Assembly: GCA_020073445.1 (NCBI GenBank)
Contig: JAIQFE010000006.1
Span: 62,001 to 126,000 of the forward strand
Length of the DNA: 64,000 nt
Source: Terriglobia bacterium
GTDB taxonomy: Bacteria > Acidobacteriota > Terriglobia > Bryobacterales > Bryobacteraceae
Direction of reading: 5' to 3'
Shown: positions 36,961-45,315 of the stretch, in pieces
Numbering within the stretch: the stretch's first letter is position 1
Layout of the letters: every line of letters begins with the position of its first letter
Position numbers and translations under genes: made by a program
The notes under the pieces: generated by a model
Told to the model about the DNA's origin: nothing
The model's database searches: none
What the model saw: the letters and a program-made list of their open reading frames with translations, nothing else

Positions 36961-37925
36961 AGATTAAACGGAGAGATTTCTTTCCTCTGGCAGGCGCCGG
37001 ACTGCTGGCCGGTTATGCCGGCTGGGAAGGCATGCGCTCGCGACGCAACGCGCCCGCCGGCCCCTCGCCCGTCGTAGTAGTGAAAGCGTCGTCCTATTCC
37101 GACGATCTGGCGCAACGCATTCTGCGCGGCGTCCGCGAGTGCGGCCTGGACGTTCGCGATCAAAAGGTCCTGCTCAAGCCAAACCTGGTGGAGTTCGATC
37201 CGAACACATGCATCAATACCGATGTCTCGGTGGTCGCGGCGGCCTACGAGGTCTTCAAGTCGCTGGGCGCCGCCGAGGTCGTCATCGGCGAAGGCCCCGG
37301 TCATCGCCGCGATACGTATTCGCTGGTGGAGATGGCGCGTTACCGGGATATCTCTAAGTTTGACGACTTGTTCGTGGATCTCAACCGCGACGATGTGAGC
37401 TCCGTGCAGAAGTTCGCCGACCGCGCTGAAATGTATTTCCCGAACACCGCGTTGCGGGCCGATCTGGTGGTTTCGCTGGCCAAAATGAAAACGCACCATT
37501 GGGCCGGCGCTACGCTTTCGATGAAGAACTTCTTCGGGCTCGTTCCGGGATCGGTCTATGGATGGCCCAAGAACGAGCTGCACCACATCGGCATTCCCGA
37601 ATCCATCGTGGAATTGAATCGCATTTTTCGCCGCAGTTTCGCGATCGTCGACGGCATCGTCGGGATGGAAGGCAACGGCCCGATTCAGGGCACTCCCAAG
37701 CCCGCGAACGTGCTGGTGATGGGCCGCGACCTGCCTGCCGTCGACGCCACCTGCTGCCGCATCATGGGTATCGATCCGGCCAAGGTCGAGTACCTCCGCA
37801 TGGCTTCCGACGGCAACCTGGGCAACGTCGACGAATCCCGGATCGAGCAGCGTGGCGAAAAGGTCAGCGAAGTCCGGACGAACTTCGCGTTGATCGATTC
37901 CTTCCGCGGCTTCCGCCTAACGTAA
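36957..37925 (+). CDS. Tat-exported DUF362 protein
   Basis: A 322-residue DUF362 protein from ATG 36957 (ATGA overlap with the cyclase-fold gene). KIKRRDFFPLAGAGLLAGYAG is a twin-arginine signal of the kind that exports folded proteins. Family segments are VLLKPNLVEFDPNTCINTDV, VIGEGPGHRRDT, LVVSLAKMKTHHWAGATLSMKN and IVDGIVGMEGNGPIQGTPKP. Many DUF362 proteins carry a ferredoxin domain, but this one has none. Activity is unknown. The Tat signal places it outside the cytoplasm, possibly beside a membrane isoprenoid. Confidence 0.88.
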   Translation: MKIKRRDFFPLAGAGLLAGYAGWEGMRSRRNAPAGPSPVVVVKASSYSDDLAQRILRGVRECGLDVRDQKVLLKPNLVEFDPNTCINTDVSVVAAAYEVFKSLGAAEVVIGEGPGHRRDTYSLVEMARYRDISKFDDLFVDLNRDDVSSVQKFADRAEMYFPNTALRADLVVSLAKMKTHHWAGATLSMKNFFGLVPGSVYGWPKNELHHIGIPESIVELNRIFRRSFAIVDGIVGMEGNGPIQGTPKPANVLVMGRDLPAVDATCCRIMGIDPAKVEYLRMASDGNLGNVDESRIEQRGEKVSEVRTNFALIDSFRGFRLT

Positions 37926-37936
37926 TCGAAAGCACA

Positions 37937-40078
37937 ATGGCTGCCCGGATACTGCTGGCTGCCATCTGTCTCGCATTACCTGCCTTGAGTCAGACTCAGG
38001 CGCAAAGAGAATGGGCACTTGGCGCGGGTGCGCTACTCGCCCAGATGAACGGCGAGCGGCTGGATCTACTGGGCGGCGCAGAGGACACTAGCAAGGTCGC
38101 TGAAACGCGCCGCCGGCAGCTTTTTGATTCGTGGGAAGTCCGGTCTCAAACCGATCTTCCGAGTCTGGTTCAGGCGCTTCTTCGTGACGATCCGGATCCG
38201 ATGCGCATCTGTTGGAATTACGCGCGCCTGATCAATGTGGCACGCTGGGCTTCCGCAGCCGGATATCTGGATGAGAATGAAGCGTGGGCTATCATCCTTC
38301 CCGCCGCGGAGCGTCTCCAGAAGACCTTCGCTTCGTGGCAGGAGTTGGGCCAAGCGTATCTGGATGCGCGAGCCAGATGGTTTGAGCGGCGCATAGTCTA
38401 TCGCCGCCAAGCCGAGTACGCGTATCGCGTGCTCCTGACGAACCAACACAGTCCATGGCGAAAGTACCCCTGGAATCTCGACCTGGGCAACGGGTACCAT
38501 GCTCCGCCGAGTGTCGACAAGACCGCATGGCTCGAGCTGGCAGCGCATCCGGAAGGGCTGATGTGCGTACGCGTCACAGTTCCGGATCACAGAGACGCAG
38601 TGCAGTATGAAGACGCGATCGAGACCGCCGTCGGGTGCCGTCCGCATATCACCAGCCAACGACGGGATGGTCCTGATTGGATTCTGGATACCGAGTGCTT
38701 CCAGCCAAAAACGCTGCACGGCGCGCAGATCGTGGCGCAATTCCGCCCGGAAGCCATCGCGGGACAGCTCCGCCGCGAGGGCGTCACGCAATTAATCACG
38801 TTTTTCGAGCATAAGCCGCACGGTTCAGCTTCCGAAATTCTGCCCGTCGTGTCCGATAACTGGTTTCGGGACGGCTGGCGGTGGTATCTCGATATGAGGT
38901 CGCTGCGGCGGCCTTTTCCTGACACCACACTCACATACGGAGTGCCGCCGGCCCACGTGCGATTGTTCCTGATTGGCGCCGTTCTTCTTGTGGCCATTAG
39001 CATCGCCGGGGCTTTTTCGGCGCGCGGCAACGCCTGGTGGTCGTCACGATTCCCTCTGTTCTATTGGGGCTGTTGGCTGGTCCTCTCGGTGAGTTACTAC
39101 GGTCTGGCCATCGCCGGTTTCTGGTCAGGCGGGGAAGGGCTCGGCGCGGACGTCCGTGGGTTGATTTGGTATGGCACCCTCGCTCTGTTCCTGCGGTGGG
39201 GAACCGAGATCATCATCGCGTCGTCGGCGTGGCGCGCCATCGTCCCGAATATGTTGATGGGCCGGATCCTGTCCATGTCTTTTTCGCGCGTAATGGCCGA
39301 GGTTCCAGTGGCGACCGTCCTTGTGTTGCTATGCGATCCCCAAAGGCCGCTTAACCTTCCGACTGTAATCGCTCTGCTGGGATTGGGCGCCGCCATCGCT
39401 CTCACCGCCTGGCACTTTCGCATGCGCGCCGAGGGACTCCGCGGAGGACTTACGAACGCTGGGGAGCTGCATGACGAGGTATGGGCGATGGCGAAGCGAA
39501 TGGGTGTCCCGCTGCGGCGGCTGTATATCTTGCCCGAAGAAGTTTCGCCTCGGCTTGGTCCCAGGGCGGGATCGCACGGCGATCTCCTGATTCCGGAGAG
39601 GCTGCTTCGGTCGGCGTACCGCCGAGAAGTCGATGGCATCGTCGGGTACCAATTGATGTTGATCAAGACCAAGTACGTGAACTCTTTCTGGGCAGGACTC
39701 TTGCCCGTAGTAGTGATCCTGGTTTGGCGCATCTACAACGCTCAGAACGCGTCCTCGGCGAACGTAACGCTTGCGGCGCAAGCCGGTATGGTGATCTCGG
39801 CGTTTGCGACGTTTGGGCAGACCTTGAGGGGTGTCCATAAACGCGCCCAGGCCGCGTTTAAAGTGTCGGGCGGCGATGCGGAGGGCTGGATTGCGGGATT
39901 GGCGCACCTCGCCCGGCTTTCGGGAACCGAAGTCGCGAAGGGCCTATCGGAAGAAATCGCGCGGCAGTGCGGTGTGGAACTCGAACAACTCCCCCATCTG
40001 GTGGAAACCGGTTTTCCCGAGACGGGCCACTACGCAGTTCCGATCTATGACCACGACAAGCTGGTTCCGGTATCCTGA
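37937..40078 (+). CDS. Membrane protein with degenerate M48 protease-like domain
   Basis: A 713-residue protein from ATG 37937, 11 nt after the DUF362 stop. A signal peptide (AARILLAAICLALPALSQTQAQ) leads an extracytoplasmic region of about 310 residues. Four or more helices lie between about 335 and 490. The next part (ELHDEVWAMAKRMGVPLRRLYILP, then RREVDGIVGYQLMLIK) resembles the M48/HtpX peptidase domain, but where HExxH is expected it reads YQLML (Tyr571-Leu575). It is therefore probably an inactive pseudoprotease. Further helices follow. Function unknown. Confidence 0.65.
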   Translation: MAARILLAAICLALPALSQTQAQREWALGAGALLAQMNGERLDLLGGAEDTSKVAETRRRQLFDSWEVRSQTDLPSLVQALLRDDPDPMRICWNYARLINVARWASAAGYLDENEAWAIILPAAERLQKTFASWQELGQAYLDARARWFERRIVYRRQAEYAYRVLLTNQHSPWRKYPWNLDLGNGYHAPPSVDKTAWLELAAHPEGLMCVRVTVPDHRDAVQYEDAIETAVGCRPHITSQRRDGPDWILDTECFQPKTLHGAQIVAQFRPEAIAGQLRREGVTQLITFFEHKPHGSASEILPVVSDNWFRDGWRWYLDMRSLRRPFPDTTLTYGVPPAHVRLFLIGAVLLVAISIAGAFSARGNAWWSSRFPLFYWGCWLVLSVSYYGLAIAGFWSGGEGLGADVRGLIWYGTLALFLRWGTEIIIASSAWRAIVPNMLMGRILSMSFSRVMAEVPVATVLVLLCDPQRPLNLPTVIALLGLGAAIALTAWHFRMRAEGLRGGLTNAGELHDEVWAMAKRMGVPLRRLYILPEEVSPRLGPRAGSHGDLLIPERLLRSAYRREVDGIVGYQLMLIKTKYVNSFWAGLLPVVVILVWRIYNAQNASSANVTLAAQAGMVISAFATFGQTLRGVHKRAQAAFKVSGGDAEGWIAGLAHLARLSGTEVAKGLSEEIARQCGVELEQLPHLVETGFPETGHYAVPIYDHDKLVPVS

Positions 40079-40087
40079 AAGTTCCCC

Positions 40088-40837
40088 ATGCGCCGTCCCA
40101 TCATTGCCGGAAATTGGAAGATGTATAAAACGCCGTCCGAGACGGTCGGTTTTCTGCACGATCTCGCCCCCATGGTTACCGCCGCGAGCCGCGTCGAAAT
40201 CGTGGTCTGTCCTCCGTTTGTGGATATCGCCGCCGCGGTCGATGCCGCACGCGGCACCGCGATCGGCATCGGTGCGCAGGACCTCTTTTGGCTCAAGGAG
40301 GGCGCCTACACCGGCGAGGTTTCCGCGCCTATGCTGGTTGCGGCCGGATGCCGCTGGGTGATCGTTGGCCATAGCGAGCGCCGCCAGTATTTCGGCGAAA
40401 CTGACGAATCGGTTCTGAAGAAGACCGCAGCAGCGGTAGAAGCCGGGCTCACTCCTATCGTCTGCGTCGGGGAGCGCCTGGAAGAGCGCGAGGGCGGACA
40501 GACCGAACGCGTCCTCGCGAGGCAGTGCTCGGGCGGAGTGTGCGGGCTGACTCCGGAGCAGTTCGCGCGAATCGTGATCGCCTATGAGCCGGTCTGGGCC
40601 ATCGGCACGGGCCGTACCGCCACACCCGAAATGGCCGCTCAAGCCCATCACTTCCTGCGTGAGCAGATCGGCATTCGTTTCGGCGACGAAGCTGCTCAGG
40701 CCTGCCGTATTCTTTATGGCGGCAGCGTGAAGCCCGACAACATCAAGAATCTGATGGAGCAGGATGATTTGGATGGGGCGCTAGTGGGTGGCGCGAGTCT
40801 GGACCCGGTGTCATTCGCCGCGATTGTGAATGTTTAA
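40088..40837 (+). CDS. tpiA: Triosephosphate isomerase
   Basis: A 249-residue TIM barrel that interconverts dihydroxyacetone phosphate and glyceraldehyde 3-phosphate. Catalytic residues are seen in AGNWKMYK (Asn, Lys), VGHSERR (His) and AYEPVWAIGTG (Glu), and the phosphate loop in YGGSVKPDN. It starts 9 nt after the pseudoprotease gene and may share its transcript. Confidence 0.97.
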   Translation: MRRPIIAGNWKMYKTPSETVGFLHDLAPMVTAASRVEIVVCPPFVDIAAAVDAARGTAIGIGAQDLFWLKEGAYTGEVSAPMLVAAGCRWVIVGHSERRQYFGETDESVLKKTAAAVEAGLTPIVCVGERLEEREGGQTERVLARQCSGGVCGLTPEQFARIVIAYEPVWAIGTGRTATPEMAAQAHHFLREQIGIRFGDEAAQACRILYGGSVKPDNIKNLMEQDDLDGALVGGASLDPVSFAAIVNV

Positions 40838-40902
40838 AGACAGTCTCCTCAGCGTTTTCAGGTGCCGGGGGTATATCACGTTTGATATGATATTTTCCCA
40901 TC

Positions 40903-43900
40903 ATGAAATCCGTCGCACTCTTAGCTATTGTTACTATCTCTTCTCTTTATTCACAAAATCCGGAGACGAAAGGGAGGTTTTTCGCTGGAAACACGCCCTT
41001 GACCGAGCCGGCGGCGGGCCGCCCCGAGGATCTCGCTCGACGGTTTCTGGAGTCGAAGGCCTCCGACCTGTCCCTGACTCCGGATGACATCTCCGGTGTG
41101 TTCCTGGCGAAGCAATACCAGACAGGCCACAACGGTGTGACGCATATGGTCTTCCGCCAGCAGTTTCAGGGCATCGAGGTATGGAACGCCGAGTGGGTCA
41201 CCAACCTCGACCGTAACGGCGCCGTGATCAGCGCCGGAGGAACTCTGTATGCGAACCCGGCATCGTCAGGGCAGGTGACGCCCGGGTCTTCTCTGTCAGC
41301 CGTTCGATCCGCCGTGAAAGCGGTGAACCCGGCTTTGGGTGCTAACTTCGCCCCGATGCAAGTCGCTCGGGCGACTCGACGCGCGGACGCAATTGTGTTC
41401 GCAGCGGGCGATTTCGGAAGCGACATCGAAGGGCGACTGGTTTGGTTCGGACTGCGCGGAATGCTGCGCCTCGCATGGGCCTTCACGGTAACCGATCAGG
41501 ATGCGGTCAGCCGATACGCGGTTGTAGTCGAGGACAGCAGCGGCGCGATCCTCGATAAGGCCGAACTTACCTTCTTCGCCACGCCTCCTACGGGTCAGGT
41601 ATTCGACAAAGGCTCACCGCAGCCCAATCCCACCCCGGGAATCCGTCTTATCAGTGCGCCGCCCGTGGTGGATCGTGTCACAGTGCCGCTGGTCGGGGAC
41701 GTGGTTGCATCGCCATCCGGCTGGGTGAGCGGCAACGGCACCGCAGGCAATAACGCCATCATCGGCGAAAACCGCCTGGCGCAGGACTTCATAACTCCGC
41801 AGACCACCGTTGCTCCCGACGGAACCTTCAGCTTCGCCTTCACGGCCGGGCCCAATCCGCTGCTGTTTAGCGACGCGGTCAATGTGAATTTGTTTTACTG
41901 GATCAACCGCGCGCACGACCTGCACTACCAATATGGATTCGACGAAGCCGCCGGCAATTACCAGCAGGATAACTTCGGCCGCGGCGGCTCGGGTGGCGAT
42001 CCTATTTTGGCTTACTCGCACTATGGCGCTGCCTTGACAGGTTCGCCGCTCCTGGTGAACTCCTTCTTCACGAGCCGGGGTTCGGATGATGGCGATGCCT
42101 CTGAAGTGGGAATGTTCGCGTCGTTCTCCGGAGCCGGCGGTTTTTTCACCGACGGCGCTCTGGATGCCGAGATCATCATTCACGAGTACACCCATGGCGT
42201 CAGCACTCGCCTGGTCCGGCAGGGCTACTCAACCTTTCAAGGACGCTCAATGGGCGAAGCGTGGAGCGATTTTTACGGCCTCGAATACACGCTTCCCAGC
42301 GGGGCGCCTCCTGATGGCGTCTATCCCGCCGGGCAGTATTTCCTCCAGGCCTGGGGAACGGGCGGCCGCAGCAGACCGTTTTCCACCAGCCTGGACGTGA
42401 ATCCGATCACGTACGCCAATTTAGGAAGCGTGATATCGTCCCCCGAGGTTCACGCCGACGGCGAAATATGGGTCGAAGCGTTGATGGAGATCCGGGCGAA
42501 TCTCGTCGCCCAGTTCGGAGATGACGAGGGCCGCCGCCGCGTCCGGATGCTGGTGATGGACGGGATGAAGCTCTCGGTTCCCGCGCCTTCCATGGTGGAC
42601 ATGCGCGACGCCATTCTGTTGGCCGACCGCGTGGACTTCGACGGCAAGAGTCAGAGCCAGCTGTGGGCCGGATTCGCGAAGCGCGGCCTGGGCGTGTTGG
42701 CATACTCCTCGGGCGGCGACACGGTTCACGTGGTTGCTTCTTTCGATACCCCCTCGGCGACGGGGCGCGTGAAGTTTTACGACGATTCCATCGTGAACGG
42801 TGAACCGCTGCGCGTACTTCTGGCCGACGCGAATTACACTCAGCCCACCGTCAAAGTGCAGCTGACCAGCGTCGTGGGGGACCGGGAGGAACTGGTGCTG
42901 GTTCGCAGCGGCTCGATTTACGTGGGAACCATTCCGACCACCACGGGCGCCGTCACCCGCAATAACGGCGTCCTGAGCCTCAGCACCTTCGACTTCGTCA
43001 ACGTATTTTACGTCGACTTCTCCAATGAATCCGGTGCTGTCCAGGTGATGATCGCCAGCATTCCAACGCAGGTGCCTTATGCCCTGACAGTTCCACAACC
43101 GGCTCCGGTTACCGGCGCCGAGGTTCGATTGACGACCTCTTCCAACGCCAGACTCTCTTTGAGCTTGCCTTTTGCGTTCCCGTTTTACTCAAAGAAGTAC
43201 ACCTCGGCACAGGTTTATACCAACGGGCTGATCTCTTTCGATGTTCCGGTGAGCAGTGCGTGCATGGACTCCACGGCGCTGGCGCACTACGCCGGAATCG
43301 CTCCTTTGTGGACCACTCTGACGTTTGGCACGGCTCAGACGAATGAGGGCCTGTTTATGAACGTCGGTACTGCCGGGAAGGTCGTGTTCCGCTGGGCCGC
43401 CGAAACGCAGACGGGCGCTCCGGTTAACTTCAGCGTGACTCTCAGCCAGGATGGTGCCATCGACTTTTCTTACGGCGCCGGGAACGGCAATCTGGCGCTG
43501 GTGCCCACGGCAGCGGGATGCGGTTCCGGGCCGACCACCGGGATTTCGAATGGACACGATCTCTTCTCCCAGAGTGTTCGCTTGCTATCCCTAGCCAACT
43601 TCTCTTTCCGATGGGAGCCGCCTTTCAACTATTCCAGCGTTCCGCAAGTGACCCTGGAGGCTCCCGTTGCCAACGCCACCGTGCAAGGCGTACTCACGGT
43701 GAGCGGCGTCGCCTACGACTCCGATTCGACAGTCAGCCGGGTGGATATTGTCATCGACGATATCGAGCGCGCTGTGGTTGGTGCTACCCTTCCGCGGCCC
43801 GATTTCTGCGCTCAGCACAATGTTCATGGATGTCCACAAGTCGGTTTTCAGACGAATCTGGACGTGGCGGCACTCAATTTGGCGCCCGGGATCCACACGA

Positions 43901-44706
43901 TTCGCGTGCGCGCCACCAATCTTCGCGCGGGCTTCAGCGATACGGATCCTGTTTCCTTCGCTGTAAGCGCGGGACCGGGTCGCCTGCCGAAGGGCGCGAT
44001 CGAGTTTCCAGCAGCGGGGGCGGAGTTGAGTGGTAGCGTCGTGTTCAGCGGATACGCCTATTTCGACGATCCGGCCCTGACGGTCCGGCGGGTGGACGTG
44101 CTTATTGACGGTCTGACTTATCCGAACACTACGTATGGTGTCACCCGGAACGATATCTGCTCGCCGCTCCCCACTCCGCGGCCCCTGAACTGTTCCGGCG
44201 TCGGTTGGACCTTGGCCTATAACACGCAGACCAGTCTGCCGCCTCTTCCCGACGGTCCTCACTCCATGCAAATCCGCGTGCAGGACGATTCTGGACGGTT
44301 TACCACGCTTCCCGACGCACCCATGGCGTTCACCGTGAAGAACGGCGCGCAACAGGCTCCCCTAGGAGGGCTCATCTCTCCGAAACCAAACGACCGGCTG
44401 ACGGGGATCGTGAACGTTTCCGGGTTCGCGTATTCGCCGGGCGGCCAGGTATCTTCAGTGACTCTGTTAGTCGACGGCGCATTGCGGGGCATCGCGTCCT
44501 ACGGCAGTCCGCAGCCCGATATCTGCGCGTCGCTGACGGGTGTCGAGGCCTGTCCGAACATTGGATTCTCCGCACTGCTCGACACGACTACGATCCCGAA
44601 CGGGCCGCATGTGTTCGGAATTCGGATCACTAATAATCAGGGGTTGTCGCGCATCGTGCCAGCTCTGGATAGCGCTGGAATGAACGTGGTGATCGACAAC
44701 CCGTAG
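40903..44706 (+). CDS. Secreted M36 (fungalysin-type) metalloprotease with Ig-like repeats
   Basis: A 1267-residue exported protease. A signal peptide (MKSVALLAIVTISSLYS) and a propeptide-like FTP region (about 20-200) precede the catalytic domain. Zinc ligands are in HEYTHGVSTRL (His427, His431) with Glu428 catalytic, and Glu452 in MGEAWSDFYGLEY. A beta-rich region follows (about 630-900), then three Ig-like repeats (about 905-1265). Each repeat has a two-Cys loop of the form PDxC(n)CPxxGF, probably disulfide-bonded. Expected role: extracellular protein digestion. Confidence 0.9.
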   Translation: MKSVALLAIVTISSLYSQNPETKGRFFAGNTPLTEPAAGRPEDLARRFLESKASDLSLTPDDISGVFLAKQYQTGHNGVTHMVFRQQFQGIEVWNAEWVTNLDRNGAVISAGGTLYANPASSGQVTPGSSLSAVRSAVKAVNPALGANFAPMQVARATRRADAIVFAAGDFGSDIEGRLVWFGLRGMLRLAWAFTVTDQDAVSRYAVVVEDSSGAILDKAELTFFATPPTGQVFDKGSPQPNPTPGIRLISAPPVVDRVTVPLVGDVVASPSGWVSGNGTAGNNAIIGENRLAQDFITPQTTVAPDGTFSFAFTAGPNPLLFSDAVNVNLFYWINRAHDLHYQYGFDEAAGNYQQDNFGRGGSGGDPILAYSHYGAALTGSPLLVNSFFTSRGSDDGDASEVGMFASFSGAGGFFTDGALDAEIIIHEYTHGVSTRLVRQGYSTFQGRSMGEAWSDFYGLEYTLPSGAPPDGVYPAGQYFLQAWGTGGRSRPFSTSLDVNPITYANLGSVISSPEVHADGEIWVEALMEIRANLVAQFGDDEGRRRVRMLVMDGMKLSVPAPSMVDMRDAILLADRVDFDGKSQSQLWAGFAKRGLGVLAYSSGGDTVHVVASFDTPSATGRVKFYDDSIVNGEPLRVLLADANYTQPTVKVQLTSVVGDREELVLVRSGSIYVGTIPTTTGAVTRNNGVLSLSTFDFVNVFYVDFSNESGAVQVMIASIPTQVPYALTVPQPAPVTGAEVRLTTSSNARLSLSLPFAFPFYSKKYTSAQVYTNGLISFDVPVSSACMDSTALAHYAGIAPLWTTLTFGTAQTNEGLFMNVGTAGKVVFRWAAETQTGAPVNFSVTLSQDGAIDFSYGAGNGNLALVPTAAGCGSGPTTGISNGHDLFSQSVRLLSLANFSFRWEPPFNYSSVPQVTLEAPVANATVQGVLTVSGVAYDSDSTVSRVDIVIDDIERAVVGATLPRPDFCAQHNVHGCPQVGFQTNLDVAALNLAPGIHTIRVRATNLRAGFSDTDPVSFAVSAGPGRLPKGAIEFPAAGAELSGSVVFSGYAYFDDPALTVRRVDVLIDGLTYPNTTYGVTRNDICSPLPTPRPLNCSGVGWTLAYNTQTSLPPLPDGPHSMQIRVQDDSGRFTTLPDAPMAFTVKNGAQQAPLGGLISPKPNDRLTGIVNVSGFAYSPGGQVSSVTLLVDGALRGIASYGSPQPDICASLTGVEACPNIGFSALLDTTTIPNGPHVFGIRITNNQGLSRIVPALDSAGMNVVIDNP

Positions 44707-44712
44707 GCTGTT

Positions 44713-45315
44713 CTATTTGGTCTCCAGCGGCAGGTCGAAGTAGAAGTACTCTTTGCCGTTGGAAGCGTTGCTCAGACCGTTCACATAGAGCATCGATCCA
44801 CGGTTGTACTCGGCTTCGAAGTAGAAAAAGCCGTACGCCTTTTCGCCGTTAGGAATGAGCTTCACGGAAAGTGCCCGATTGGTGATCTCCGGAGTATTCA
44901 GGGGTCCCTTTTTCTGCCTGCGTGGCAGGGGAATCGGCAGCGAGGTCGCCGGCCCGATGTGTGGCGGCTTCTTGACGCCCTGGTAGTAAATCAAGTCCTC
45001 CGGCGGATACGCGTCCAGGTGGTGATTCTCGGGATCGACGAACTGGACCTTCAGGTTCAGGCGCAGCGCGCTGCCGGAGCCGTTTTCAATGATCACCAGC
45101 ACCGGCAGGATGCCGTGCTCGTACGGGTTCACCTTGCCGAACGCCGATTTAGCCTGTTCTTCCGTGACGTAGGGAACGGCCGCGATGGTGATGCCTTCCT
45201 GGGTCTGGTGGCCGGCATACGACGACGCGGATTCCGGGGCGAAACGACCTTTGTCCTTGTCCGCCGCCATCGCCGCCGGTATACTCAAAAGAACGATTAA
45301 CGCGACTCGTTTCAT
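44713..45315 (-). CDS. Secreted protein of unknown function
   Basis: A 200-residue protein with a signal peptide (MKRVALIVLLSIPAAMA). The mature part has beta-rich segments (LPVLVIIENGSGSALRLNLKVQFVDPENHH; YGFFYFEAEYNRGSMLYVNG) that suggest a beta-sandwich. I do not recognise a named family. It converges with the M36 protease gene (7 nt apart), and its 5' end overlaps the divergent KdtA-LpxK gene if that starts at TTG 45251. Confidence 0.65.
   Translation of the reverse strand: MKRVALIVLLSIPAAMAADKDKGRFAPESASSYAGHQTQEGITIAAVPYVTEEQAKSAFGKVNPYEHGILPVLVIIENGSGSALRLNLKVQFVDPENHHLDAYPPEDLIYYQGVKKPPHIGPATSLPIPLPRRQKKGPLNTPEITNRALSVKLIPNGEKAYGFFYFEAEYNRGSMLYVNGLSNASNGKEYFYFDLPLETK

Noticed and set aside
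40870-40900. AT-rich palindromic stretch before the M36 gene as an operator
   Set aside because: The half-sites are short and imperfect, and I could not place a matching -35 box.
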